A DNA stretch of 55,839 bases from CAZMRF01 sp964568735 (GCA_964568735.1 CAZMRF010000031.1:1-55839), one strand, 5' to 3'; numbered from the stretch's first letter, positions 36,382-44,386 are shown. A program made the numbers and translations. Notes: generated by a model from the sequence alone, not told the origin.

Positions 36382-37751
36382 GCCGGATCCTCGTCGTCGA
36401 GGACAAGGCCAGCCTCCGCGCTGTCCTCCGCAAGACTCTCGAGGCCGAGGGTTACCAGGTCGAGGAGGCCGCCGACGCGGCCGATGCGGCCCGCCTCCTG
36501 CGCACCGGCCCCTTCCTCCTCGTCCTGACCGATCTCAAGATCCCGAAGGGAGACGGTCACGCGGTCCTCGAGGCGGCGCTCGCGGAGGATCCTCTCGTTC
36601 CGGTCGTCGTGATGACGGCCTTCGGCACGGTGGAGGACGCGGTGCGCGCCATGAAGGACGGCGCCTTCGACTTCCTCTCCAAGCCCGTGGATACCTCGCA
36701 CCTTCTCGTGCTCGTCGAGCGAGCGGCGGCGCAGCGCCGCCTGCTGACGGAGAACATCCTCCTCAAGGAGGAGTTCGCGGAGCGTTTCGGCATGCCGCGG
36801 ATCATCGGCGACGCGCCTGCGCTGAAGACCCTCACCGAGCAGGTGCGCAAGGTCGCCTCCACGACGGCCACGGTCCTCCTGTTTGGCGAGTCGGGGACGG
36901 GCAAGGAGCTCTTCGCCCGGGCCGTCCACGAGCTCTCGCCACGGTCGGGGCGCCCCTTCGTGGCCATCAACTGCGCGGCCATCCCCGAGAGCCTCCTCGA
37001 GAACGAGCTCTTCGGCCACGAGAAGGGTGCCTACACGGGGGCTTCGGCCACCCGGGCGGGGAAGTTCGAGATGGCCGACCGGGGGACCCTCTTCCTCGAC
37101 GAGATCGGCGAGCTCTCGGCGGCCGTGCAGGCCAAGGTGCTCCGCGTGCTTCAGGAGAAATCCTTCGAGCGGGTGGGGGGCACGGCGACGCTCACGGTGG
37201 ACGTCAGGCTCATCGCCGCCACGAACCGGAACCTGGAGCGGGCCGTCGCCGAGAGGAGCTTCCGCGAGGATCTCTACTTCCGTCTCTCGGTGGTGCCGCT
37301 CACGATCCCGCCTCTGCGGGAGCGGCCCGGTGACATCCCCCTCCTCGTGGACCATTTCCTCGCCCGCTTCTCCCGGGACATGAAGCGCCGGAGCCCCCCT
37401 CGGGTGAGCGACGCAGCGATGGAGGCTCTCGCAGGCTGGAGCTGGCCGGGCAACATCCGCGAGCTGCAGAACTGCATCGAGCGGGCGCTGATTCTGTGCG
37501 ACGGGGACGAGATCCTCCCGGGTCACCTGCACCTCACTCCCGTCGGAAAGGCCTCGCCCGCGGCTCCAGGGCCCGATCTCACCGTGCCCCTGGAGGAGGC
37601 CAAGGGTAAGGCCGCCCGCGACGTGGAGGCCGCCTACGTCCGCGAGGCGCTCCGCCGCGCCTCCGGCGACCGCGACCGGGCGGCCGCCTTCCTCGGGATC
37701 AGCCCGCGCGATCTGCGCACCCGCCTCAAGTCCCTCGGACTGGGAGACTGA
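36378..37751 (+). CDS. Second sigma54-dependent response regulator (NtrC/PilR type)
   Basis: A 457-residue activator. The receiver has D9 and phosphoacceptor D52 in LVLTDLKIP. The AAA+ domain has Walker A GESGTGKE (K176), sigma54 loop GAYTGA, LFLDEIGEL and SWPGNIRELQNC. A Fis-type HTH ends it (DRDRAAAFLGISPRDLRTRL). TTG 36378 overlaps the upstream stop by four bases. It closes the minor-pilin operon and is the obvious partner of the kinase at 27826, with the sigma54 promoter at 29831 as a candidate target. It differs enough from the PilR at 2699 to be a distinct paralogue. Confidence 0.92.
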   Translation: MSRILVVEDKASLRAVLRKTLEAEGYQVEEAADAADAARLLRTGPFLLVLTDLKIPKGDGHAVLEAALAEDPLVPVVVMTAFGTVEDAVRAMKDGAFDFLSKPVDTSHLLVLVERAAAQRRLLTENILLKEEFAERFGMPRIIGDAPALKTLTEQVRKVASTTATVLLFGESGTGKELFARAVHELSPRSGRPFVAINCAAIPESLLENELFGHEKGAYTGASATRAGKFEMADRGTLFLDEIGELSAAVQAKVLRVLQEKSFERVGGTATLTVDVRLIAATNRNLERAVAERSFREDLYFRLSVVPLTIPPLRERPGDIPLLVDHFLARFSRDMKRRSPPRVSDAAMEALAGWSWPGNIRELQNCIERALILCDGDEILPGHLHLTPVGKASPAAPGPDLTVPLEEAKGKAARDVEAAYVREALRRASGDRDRAAAFLGISPRDLRTRLKSLGLGD

Positions 37752-37781
37752 CCCGGGCCGGACGCGTGAGCCGTGCGCAGG

Positions 37782-37848
37782 CGCGGGACGGAGGGTCGCC
37801 CGGAGCGTCAGCCGAAGGAGATCCGACATCGAGCGCGCAGAGCAACCC
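37782..37848 (+). repeat. Degenerate short copy of the inverted-repeat element
   Basis: The first 27 bases match one end of the full elements (CGCGGGACGGAGGGTCGCCC, then GGAGCGT). The last ~18 bases (GAGCGCGCAGAGCAACCC) resemble the other end. The middle is short and unrelated, so this looks like an internally deleted or decayed copy 13 bases before the full copy A. Confidence 0.6.
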
Positions 37849-37860
37849 TTGGTATGATGG

Positions 37861-37976
37861 CGCGGGACAGAGGGCGTCGCCCGGAGCGTACGTCTGGAGT
37901 CCGGCTGTGATGGCACATCGGGCCCCCTCTGTGACTACGGCGGAAGTAGGAGCGCAGGGCGACCCTCCGTCCCGCG
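37861..37976 (+). repeat. Full inverted-repeat element, copy A
   Basis: A 116-bp element bounded by imperfect ~20-bp terminal inverted repeats (CGCGGGAC.GAGGG..TCGCCC). Its core is identical over 42 and 34 bases to the reverse complement of copy B at 41393-41511. It has an internal TGTG-ATGG-CACA palindrome. It encodes nothing convincing and looks like a MITE or REP-type element. No target duplication is obvious, and no transposase lies in the window. The 379-bp gap 37752-38130 holds this element, its degenerate neighbour and the promoter below. Confidence 0.85.
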
Positions 37977-38011
37977 CTGAGCTGCTACTCGATCACCGAT
38001 GAGGGCTCGCT

Positions 38012-38041
38012 TTGACACTCTCTCGGGCCGGATGGTAGCGT
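38012..38041 (+). promoter_or_regulatory. Candidate sigma70 promoter of the carbamoyl-phosphate gene set
   Basis: A perfect -35 TTGACA (38012-38017) is followed after 18 bases by TAGCGT, a weak -10. Transcription would start near 38048, about 83 bases before the TTG at 38131 and 35 bases after repeat copy A. Confidence 0.42.
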
Positions 38042-38130
38042 TCCAGACCCCGCATCCCCTCGCATCCGGCGCCGAGACGCGCGCCGCGCCACCCAAACCG
38101 TGACCAGCCCGAGCTCGTAGGAGAGGAGCG

Positions 38131-39444
38131 TTGAGCCGACGAAAGGTCGTCATCATGGGCGCCGCCGGGCGCGACTTCCATAACTTCAACGTCCACTTCC
38201 GGGACAACGAGGACTACGAGGTCGTCGCCTTCACGGCCACGCAAATCCCGAACATCGCCGGAAGGTCCTACCCCGCGGCCCTTGCGGGCCGGCTCTATCC
38301 ACGCGGCATCCCCATCCACGAGGAGCTCGAGCTGCGCGAGCTGATCCGCGGAAAATCGATCGACGAAGTGGTCTTCGCCTACAGCGACGTCTCCCACGAG
38401 CTGGTGATGCACCGCGCCTCGCTCGTGAACGCGGCCGGGGCCGACTTCAGGCTGATGGGGGTCCGCTCCACGATGCTGAAGGCGAAGGTGCCGGTCGTCT
38501 CGGTCTGCGCGGTCAGGACCGGGTCGGGAAAGAGCCAGACGACGCGCCGCGTCTGCGGAATACTCCGCGAGGCCGGACGGCGCGTGGTGGTGGTCCGCCA
38601 CCCCATGCCCTACGGCGACCTCGTGAAGCAGAAAGTGCAGCGCTTCGCGGGGCTCGAGGACATGGATCGCGCCGAGTGCACCATCGAGGAGCGCGAGGAG
38701 TACGAGCCCCACATCGCCATGGGAACCGTGGTCTACGCCGGCGTCGATTACGGCGCCATCCTGGCGGAGGCCGAGAAGGAGGCCGAGGTCATCGTCTGGG
38801 ACGGCGGCAACAACGACACCCCCTTCTACGAACCTTCGGTCGAGATCGTCGTCGTGGATCCGCACCGTCCCGGCCACGAGACGGCCTTCCATCCGGGTGA
38901 GACGAACCTCTGCAGAGCCGGCGTCATCGTCATCAACAAGATGTCCACGGCGCCGCCCGGAGGAGTCGAGGCCGTCAGGAAGAGCATCTCGGCCGTCAAC
39001 CCGGGAGCGATGGTCATCGAGGCCGATTCACCCATCACGGTCGAGGATCCCGCGGCCATCCGCGGGAAGCGCGTGCTCGCCATCGAAGATGGCCCGACAT
39101 TGACGCACGGAGGGATGGCCTATGGCGCCGCGGTCCTCGCCGCGCGCCAGCACGGCGCCTCGGCCGTCGTGGACCCCAGGCCGGCAGCCCGGGGGAGCAT
39201 CCTGAAGGTTTTCGAGGCCTATCCCGGCATCGGGCCGCTCCTGCCGGCCCTCGGCTACGGGGCCGAGCAGGTGAAGGACCTTCAAGAAACAATCGACCGC
39301 GTCGATTGCGACCTGGTTCTCATCGGCACGCCCATCGATCTGCGCAGGCTCATCACCATCGGCAGGCCGGCGCAGCGGGTCACCTACGAGCTGCGGGAGC
39401 GTGGAAAGCCGGAGCTCAAGGACGCCCTCGCCGGGCTGCTCTGA
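38131..39444 (+). CDS. P-loop protein of the COG2403 / cyclic 2,3-diphosphoglycerate synthetase-like family
   Basis: The 437-residue cytoplasmic protein has an N-terminal VVIMGAAGRDFHNFNVHFRD motif, a P-loop RTGSGKSQTTR (K134) after VVSVCAVR, and WDGGNNDTPF. DPHRPGHE, GVIVINKM and GKRVLAIEDGPTLTHGGMAYG follow. These are features of COG2403 predicted GTPases, a family that includes archaeal cyclic 2,3-diphosphoglycerate synthetase. The reaction here is unknown. TTG 38131 has GAGGAG three bases upstream. The adjoining carbamate kinase and ornithine carbamoyltransferase genes suggest a shared phosphorylated or carbamoylated intermediate. Confidence 0.78.
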   Translation: MSRRKVVIMGAAGRDFHNFNVHFRDNEDYEVVAFTATQIPNIAGRSYPAALAGRLYPRGIPIHEELELRELIRGKSIDEVVFAYSDVSHELVMHRASLVNAAGADFRLMGVRSTMLKAKVPVVSVCAVRTGSGKSQTTRRVCGILREAGRRVVVVRHPMPYGDLVKQKVQRFAGLEDMDRAECTIEEREEYEPHIAMGTVVYAGVDYGAILAEAEKEAEVIVWDGGNNDTPFYEPSVEIVVVDPHRPGHETAFHPGETNLCRAGVIVINKMSTAPPGGVEAVRKSISAVNPGAMVIEADSPITVEDPAAIRGKRVLAIEDGPTLTHGGMAYGAAVLAARQHGASAVVDPRPAARGSILKVFEAYPGIGPLLPALGYGAEQVKDLQETIDRVDCDLVLIGTPIDLRRLITIGRPAQRVTYELRERGKPELKDALAGLL

Positions 39445-40439
39445 TGACCGGCCGGACCCGCCCGCGCCGGCGCGCGGTGCTCGCCTTCGGGGGCAATGCG
39501 CTCATCCGGCACGGCGAGGACGGCGACCAGCGCCGGCAGGTGGCCCGCGCCGAGGCGCTGGCGCGCTTCCTGGTGCGCATCGTCCGGCGGGGATATGACC
39601 TGGTCCTCGTCCACGGCAACGGGCCGCAGGTGGGCAACCTCCTGATCCAGGTCGAAGAGGCCGTCAACAAGGTGCCGCCTCCCAGCGTGGACGTCTGCGT
39701 CGCGCAGACGGGGGGGAGCATCGGCTACATGCTCTCCCGGGCGCTGCGCAACGCGCTGAGGAAAGCGGGCCTGGACCGCGAGGTGGTCTGCCTCATCAGC
39801 GAAGTCGTCGTGGACGCGGGCGACCCGGCCAACCGGCAGCCCTCCAAGCCCATCGGCCCCTTCTACGCGCAGCATCGCGCCGCCTCGTTGAAGAGATCCC
39901 GCAGGTGGGACATGGTCGAGGACGCGGGGCGCGGCTTCCGCCGAGTGGTTCCCTCGCCTCGCCCCCTCAAGGTGCTCGGAGTCGGGACGATCCGCGAGGC
40001 GCTGGAGCGCGGCTCCATCGTGATCGCCGGGGGCGGAGGCGGCGTGCCGGTGATCGAGGACGCCTCGGGCAGGCTCCACGGCTTCGAGGCCGTCATCGAC
40101 AAGGACTTCACGGCTTCTCTGATCGCCGTGGAGCTCGTGGCCGACCTGCTCGTGATCCTCACGGACGTGGACGCCGTCAGGCTCAATTTCGGGAAGCGCA
40201 ACGAGTCGGTCGTCTCGAAGATGACCATCCGGGAGGCCGGGCGGTGGCTGCGCTATGGCCAGTTCCCGCCGGGAAGCATGGGACCCAAGGTCGAGGCCGC
40301 CATCGAGTTCGTGGCGGCCACGAGGAACCCCGTCATCATCACTTCGGTGCCCCTGGCCCTGCAGGCTCTGCGCGGCAAGGCGGGCACGTGGATCACCGCG
40401 CCGCCTCTCGGGAAGCGGCGCCGAGGAAGCCGGAGATAA
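39444..40439 (+). CDS. arcC: Carbamate kinase
   Basis: A 331-residue amino-acid-kinase-fold enzyme: VLAFGGNALIRHGEDG near the N-terminus, LVLVHGNGPQVGNLL, QTGGSIGYMLSRAL and the nucleotide region VELVADLLVILTDVDAVRLN, with GSMGPKVEAA near the end. It interconverts carbamoyl phosphate plus ADP with carbamate plus ATP. ATG 39444 overlaps the upstream stop by one base. The gene lies directly before ornithine carbamoyltransferase but lacks an arginine deiminase, so it may serve citrulline breakdown or carbamoyl-phosphate supply rather than a full arginine deiminase route. Confidence 0.92.
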   Translation: MTGRTRPRRRAVLAFGGNALIRHGEDGDQRRQVARAEALARFLVRIVRRGYDLVLVHGNGPQVGNLLIQVEEAVNKVPPPSVDVCVAQTGGSIGYMLSRALRNALRKAGLDREVVCLISEVVVDAGDPANRQPSKPIGPFYAQHRAASLKRSRRWDMVEDAGRGFRRVVPSPRPLKVLGVGTIREALERGSIVIAGGGGGVPVIEDASGRLHGFEAVIDKDFTASLIAVELVADLLVILTDVDAVRLNFGKRNESVVSKMTIREAGRWLRYGQFPPGSMGPKVEAAIEFVAATRNPVIITSVPLALQALRGKAGTWITAPPLGKRRRGSRR

Positions 40440-40441
40440 CG

Positions 40442-41368
40442 ATGGAGCTGAAGGGACGCGATCTGATTTCGATCTCCGACCTGAGCGCCGCGCAGGTCGC
40501 GGGAATCCTGAACCGGGCGGCGGAGGTGAAGGCCCATCCCGGCCGCTTCTCGGGAGCCCTCCAGGGACGGACGCTGGCGATGATCTTCCAGAAGCCGTCG
40601 CTGCGCACGCGCGTGACCTTCGAGACGGGGATGACCCAGCTCGGTGGCCACGCGATCTACATCTCTCCCACGGACGCGGGGCTCGGGACCCGTGAGACGG
40701 TGGCCGACGTGGCCCGGAACCTGGAGCGGTGGGTCGACGGCATCATGGCTCGGGTCTTCGCGCACAAGCTGGTGGTCGATCTCGCCGCGCACTCGCGGGT
40801 CCCGGTGATCAACGCCTTGAGCGACGACTTCCATCCCTGCCAGGCCCTGGGGGATCTCCTGACGCTGCGCGAGCACTTCGGGAAACTCGAAGGGCTCAAG
40901 CTGGCGTGGCTCGGAGACGGCAACAACGTGTGTCACTCGCTGATGCTGGCGGCGAGCCGGACCGGGATGCGGATGAGCGTGGCCACGCCGCGGGGCTACG
41001 AGCCGCGCAACGACGTCGTCGACATGGCCGCGGCCGCAGGGAAGGCCACCGGCGCATCCTTCGAGATCGGCCACGACCCGCTCATGGCGGTGCGCGGAGC
41101 GGATGCCGTCTACACGGACGTGTGGGCGAGCATGGGACAGGAGTCCGAAGCCGCCGACAGGTCGAAGATCTTCCGGCCCTTCCAGGTCAACGAGAAAATG
41201 ATGGCGGAGGCGGGCCCACGCGCGAAATTCATGCACTGCCTTCCGGCCCACCGTGGCGACGAGGTCACCGACGCGGTCGCCGACTCGCCGGCCAGCATCA
41301 TCTTCGATCAGGCCGAGAACCGCCTCCACATCCAGAAGGGGATCCTGACGCTTCTCATGGCGGGGTGA
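40442..41368 (+). CDS. argF: Ornithine carbamoyltransferase
   Basis: A 308-residue transcarbamoylase of normal length. The carbamoyl-phosphate loop is S53-LRTR, a natural variant of STRTR. HPCQ lies at 131-134, the ornithine loop DVWASMGQE is intact and the catalytic HCLPAHRGDEV starts at H265. The SMG motif identifies ornithine rather than aspartate or oxamate specificity. It joins carbamoyl phosphate and ornithine to citrulline, or runs in reverse with arcC to make ATP. ATG 40442 starts two bases after the arcC stop. Confidence 0.92.
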   Translation: MELKGRDLISISDLSAAQVAGILNRAAEVKAHPGRFSGALQGRTLAMIFQKPSLRTRVTFETGMTQLGGHAIYISPTDAGLGTRETVADVARNLERWVDGIMARVFAHKLVVDLAAHSRVPVINALSDDFHPCQALGDLLTLREHFGKLEGLKLAWLGDGNNVCHSLMLAASRTGMRMSVATPRGYEPRNDVVDMAAAAGKATGASFEIGHDPLMAVRGADAVYTDVWASMGQESEAADRSKIFRPFQVNEKMMAEAGPRAKFMHCLPAHRGDEVTDAVADSPASIIFDQAENRLHIQKGILTLLMAG

Positions 41369-41392
41369 CCTCCGGGGCTGGCTGGCGTATCA

Positions 41393-41511
41393 GCGAGGGA
41401 CGGAGGGCATCGCCCTGCGCTCCTACTTCCGCCGTAGTCACAGGGGGGCTCGATGTGCCATCACAGCCGGACTCCAGACGTACGCTCCGGGCAATGCCCT
41501 CCGTCCCTCGC
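41393..41511 (-). repeat. Full inverted-repeat element, copy B
   Basis: A 119-bp element in the opposite orientation to copy A. Its terminal inverted repeats are 23 bp with one mismatch (GCGAGGGACGGAGGGCAT then C/T then GCCC). The core matches copy A. It lies 24 bases after argF, so the two copies enclose the three-gene carbamoyl-phosphate set as inverted repeats about 3.65 kb apart. Confidence 0.87.
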
Positions 41512-41533
41512 CAACGGAACGCCGTCGGCGTGT

Positions 41534-41558
41534 GCGGGAGGGCATGGCCCTGCGCTGC
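41534..41558 (-). repeat. Partial copy of the inverted-repeat element
   Basis: About 25 bases (GGGAGGGCATGGCCCTGCGC core) repeat the right end of copy B with two or three changes, in the same orientation, 22 bases beyond it and directly before the menG stop codon. Confidence 0.5.
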
Positions 41559-41560
41559 AA

Positions 41561-42280
41561 CTAGGGTTTCCGGGCCGTGTAGAGGGCGGCGATGCCGCCT
41601 GTGAGGTTGACGCAGCGGACGGACGTGAAGCCGGCGCGCTCGAGCCTGGCCGGGAAAGTCGTCTGATCCTCGAAGGACTGGATCGAGGAGGAGAGGTACC
41701 CGTAGGCGGCCGGGGCCCCCGCGACGAGGCGCCCCACGAACGGGACGATGCGGCCGAGGTAGATCCCGTACAGGGAGGCCAGGAATCGCCCTTCCGGACG
41801 GCCGAACTCCAGGACGGCGAGCGTGCCTCCGCTGCGGAGCACACGGGCCGCCTCGGCGAGGCCGCGGTCGAGGTTCTCGAGGTTGCGGACTCCGAAGGCC
41901 ACCGTCGCGCCGTCGTAGCTCTCGTCGCTGAAGGGGAGGGCGAGGGCGTCGGCCTCGACGAGCCGCGGGGCGGCGGAGACTCGAGGCGACGATCGGCCTC
42001 TGCCGATGTGCAGCATCTCGTGGCAGAAATCGACGCCCGTGACATCGTGCCCGCGCGCGGCGAGCTGGAGCGCGAGATCCCCGGTCCCGCAGCAGAGGTC
42101 GAGGATCCGCCGGCGCCGCTGCCGATCCCCGGAGGGGCTCACCTCCCCGCCGCCTGAGATCGCGGAGACGACACGCCCCCGCCAGCGCTGGTCGATTCCC
42201 AGGCTCAGGAGGCGGTTGAGCAGGTCGTAGCGGGGTGAGATCCGGGCGAACATCGCCCGGACAGCGGCGGCTTCTGGCAC
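41561..42280 (-). CDS. menG: Demethylmenaquinone/ubiquinone C-methyltransferase MenG/UbiE
   Basis: A 239-residue class-I SAM methyltransferase: MFARISPRYDLLNRLLSLG and WRGRVV near the N-terminus, SAM loop DLCCGTGDLALQLAARG, the family motif GVRNLENLDRGLAEAARVLR, and YGYLSSSIQSF. It methylates demethylmenaquinone (or the ubiquinone precursor). The quinone type is not visible, and menaquinone is assumed. GTG 42280 is preceded on this strand by GAGGGA. The gene is divergent from the rplM operon and ends next to the repeats. Confidence 0.92.
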   Translation of the reverse strand: MPEAAAVRAMFARISPRYDLLNRLLSLGIDQRWRGRVVSAISGGGEVSPSGDRQRRRRILDLCCGTGDLALQLAARGHDVTGVDFCHEMLHIGRGRSSPRVSAAPRLVEADALALPFSDESYDGATVAFGVRNLENLDRGLAEAARVLRSGGTLAVLEFGRPEGRFLASLYGIYLGRIVPFVGRLVAGAPAAYGYLSSSIQSFEDQTTFPARLERAGFTSVRCVNLTGGIAALYTARKP

Positions 42281-42412
42281 GCGTCCCTCGTGCAGGCCCG
42301 GGTGGCTGTCAGGGTCACATTCAGGGGCCCAGAGCCCGGATATTACTTCCCGTTGCTGGCCGGGATCGGCGGGATTCGCGCGGCCTCCGACCTCGCGAGG
42401 AGCCTGTCGATC

Positions 42413-42441
42413 TTGACTTTGCCCGGGCGCTGTAGTAGAAA
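42413..42441 (+). promoter_or_regulatory. Sigma70 promoter of the rplM-rpsI ribosomal operon
   Basis: TTGACT (42413-42418) and TAGAAA (42436-42441) are separated by 17 bases and followed by an A-rich start region. The predicted leader of about 40 bases leads to the AGGAG before rplM. This 209-bp gap separates divergent menG and rplM and shows no other gene. Confidence 0.68.
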
Positions 42442-42489
42442 AACCCTTCTGCCTACCACCCTGGAAAGGCGAGTCGCACAGGAGTTCCG

Positions 42490-42969
42490 GTGTCTCGATC
42501 TGTGTCCGAAGGCCCTGACGTGACGGGGGAAGCGACCCCCTCGTTGGAGAAGTCGGCGAAGTGGTATCTCGTCGATGCCGAGGGGTGCACCCTGGGACGT
42601 CTCTCGACCTTCGTCGCGACGCGCCTCATCGGGAAGCACCGGGCCGAGTATTCGCCTCACCTGGCCTTCGGGGACCACGTCGTCGTCATCAACGCCGAGA
42701 AGATCCGGGTCACGGGGCGGAAGAAGGACCAGAAGTTCTATCGCTGGTATACGGGATACCCCGGGGGCCTCAAGGAGCTTTCGCTCCGCAAGGCGATGGA
42801 GACGCACCCGGAGCGCGTGATCGAGTGGGCTGTCGAGGGGATGCTCCCCGGAAACCGCCTGGGCAGCCGCATGATTCGCAATCTCAAGGTCTACGCGGGT
42901 CCGCAACACCCGCACGAGGCGCAGCGGCCCGAGCCGGTGGTCGCTTCGGCCGCCAGGAAGCGGACGTGA
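42490..42969 (+). CDS. rplM: 50S ribosomal protein L13
   Basis: A 159-residue protein with WYLVDAEGCTLGRLSTFVA, GDHVVVINAEKIRVTG, KKDQKFYRWYTGYPGG and GMLPGNRLGSRMIRNL, the full L13 core. It is about 15 residues longer than usual, mostly at the N-terminus. The GTG at 42490 has AGGAG five bases upstream; GTG 42520 would give a more standard length but has a weaker RBS. It heads the ribosomal block. Confidence 0.95.
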   Translation: MSRSVSEGPDVTGEATPSLEKSAKWYLVDAEGCTLGRLSTFVATRLIGKHRAEYSPHLAFGDHVVVINAEKIRVTGRKKDQKFYRWYTGYPGGLKELSLRKAMETHPERVIEWAVEGMLPGNRLGSRMIRNLKVYAGPQHPHEAQRPEPVVASAARKRT

Positions 42970-43042
42970 GGGCCTGCCCTTCCCTGATGTGGTCCGCTAC
43001 GGCTTCCAGTCCCGATCGACGCGGGGGGAGATCTGACTCCAG

Positions 43043-43438
43043 ATGGTGAATCCGAACGAGTACTACGCCACGGGGAAGAGGAAGGAGGCCATCGCGCGCG
43101 TCTTTCTCAGGCCGGGAACCGGCGAGATCAAGGTCAACGGGCGCGCCTTCGACGACTACTTCCCCACCACGGCGATCCGGATGGAAGTCCGCCAGCCTCT
43201 CGTTCTGACGGAGACAGCGGCGAGGTTCGACCTTCTCGTGAGCGTCGCGGGAGGGGGAGTCCACGGGCAGGCCGGCGCGATCAGCCACGGCATCGTCCGG
43301 GCTCTGCTGAAGTGGAACCCCGAGCTTCGGAAGGCCCTTCGCGCGGCGGGATTCGTGACGCGGGACCCCCGAACCAAGGAAAGAAAGAAATACGGACAGC
43401 CCGGTGCCCGGAAGCGCTTCCAGTTCTCGAAGCGCTAG
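43043..43438 (+). CDS. rpsI: 30S ribosomal protein S9
   Basis: A 131-residue protein of normal length: YYATGKRKEAIARVFLRPG, VNGRAFDDYF, VSVAGGGVHGQAGAISHGI, and the basic tail RTKERKKYGQPGARKRFQFS ending SKR, which reaches toward the P-site tRNA. ATG 43043 has a GGGGGGAG about 12 bases upstream, a slightly long spacing. It follows rplM in the usual pair. Confidence 0.96.
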   Translation: MVNPNEYYATGKRKEAIARVFLRPGTGEIKVNGRAFDDYFPTTAIRMEVRQPLVLTETAARFDLLVSVAGGGVHGQAGAISHGIVRALLKWNPELRKALRAAGFVTRDPRTKERKKYGQPGARKRFQFSKR

Positions 43439-43493
43439 GAGCCTGCCCGAGGCGCTCAACGCCGGACCAGCTCCGGCCGAACGAAGGGGAGAC

Positions 43494-43514
43494 ATGACGG
43501 AGATCGCCCATTGA
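43494..43514 (+). CDS. Possible six-codon leader ORF before rpsB
   Basis: ATG 43494 encodes MTEIAH and stops at 43512-43514, overlapping the TTG start of rpsB. It has the better RBS (GAAGGGGAG just upstream), whereas the TTG has only a weak GGAG. Translation could pass from this mini-ORF into rpsB. Coding is inferred from the RBS and overlap only. Confidence 0.35.
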   Translation: MTEIAH

Positions 43515-44386
43515 ACCCGGTCACCATCAGGGACCTGCTCGAGGCGGGAGCCCATTTCGGCCACCAGACCAGACGCTGGAACCCGAAGATGAAGCGCTAC
43601 ATCTTCGGCCGGCGCAACGGCATCTACATCATCGATCTCCAGCAGACGGTCGGCCTCTTCCAGAAGGCCGTCAACTTCGTCGCGGACACCGTCGCCCGCG
43701 GAGGCAACGTCCTCTTCGTGGGGACCAAGCGCCAGGCGCAGGAGACCATCGCCGAAGAGGCGACCCGCTCCGGCATGCCCTACGTGAACACCCGCTGGCT
43801 CGGGGGCACGCTCACCAACTTCCAGGCCATCAAGCGCCGGATCGAGCGGTTCCGCTGGCTCGAGGGAATGCAGGCCGAGGAGGGGAGGCGGCAGGGCTAC
43901 ACCAAGAAGGAGCTGATCGGTCTCGAGAAGGAGCGGCAGAAGCTGGCCAAGGTGCTCTCAGGGCTCAAGGATCTCGCGAGCGTGCCCTCCGTGGTTTTCG
44001 TGATCGATCCCAGCCGGGAGCGAATCGCGGTGACCGAGGCGCGGAGGCTTGGCATCCCCGTCGTCGCCGTCGTGGACACGAACTGCGATCCCGTGGAGGC
44101 CGATTTTCCGATCCCGGGAAACGACGACGCGATCCGCGCGATCCGGCTCTTCACCTCCCGCATTGCCGACGCGGCCCTGGAGGGCTCGGACCTGCACGCG
44201 CGGCGCCCCGAGGGCTCCCTGCGTTCGGGCGCCCCATCCTCCGATGCCGGAGGGGGAGCCGCGTCCCCCGGTGGCTCCACGGCGCCGCTCGGTTCCGTGG
44301 CCACCGGTGAAAGAGCGACCCCGGCGGGCTTCACCCGGGGAGGGCCGGCCCTTCCGGCCGGAACGCTCGCGGCCGAAGCCCCCTGA
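43511..44386 (+). CDS. rpsB: 30S ribosomal protein S2
   Basis: The 291-residue protein carries the whole S2 core: VTIRDLLEAGAHFGHQTRRW, PKMKRYIFGRRNGIYIIDLQ, NTRWLGGTLTNFQAIKRRI, VFVIDPSRERIAVTEARRLG and VDTNCDPVEADFPIPGNDDA. After the core, ~60 residues rich in Gly, Ala, Pro and Ser extend the C-terminus. TTG 43511 is the only in-frame start giving the standard N-terminus. Ribosomal proteins L13-S9-S2-EF-Ts in series are a common arrangement. Confidence 0.95.
   Translation: MNPVTIRDLLEAGAHFGHQTRRWNPKMKRYIFGRRNGIYIIDLQQTVGLFQKAVNFVADTVARGGNVLFVGTKRQAQETIAEEATRSGMPYVNTRWLGGTLTNFQAIKRRIERFRWLEGMQAEEGRRQGYTKKELIGLEKERQKLAKVLSGLKDLASVPSVVFVIDPSRERIAVTEARRLGIPVVAVVDTNCDPVEADFPIPGNDDAIRAIRLFTSRIADAALEGSDLHARRPEGSLRSGAPSSDAGGGAASPGGSTAPLGSVATGERATPAGFTRGGPALPAGTLAAEAP

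Noticed and set aside
37766..38002. A 78-codon open frame across the repeat elements
   Set aside because: It lies wholly in repeats and spacer, has no convincing RBS and is not conserved in copy B, so it is unlikely to be coding.
38131..41368. Arginine deiminase (arcABC) operon
   Set aside because: No arginine deiminase or antiporter is present; only the carbamate kinase and transcarbamoylase of that pathway are seen.
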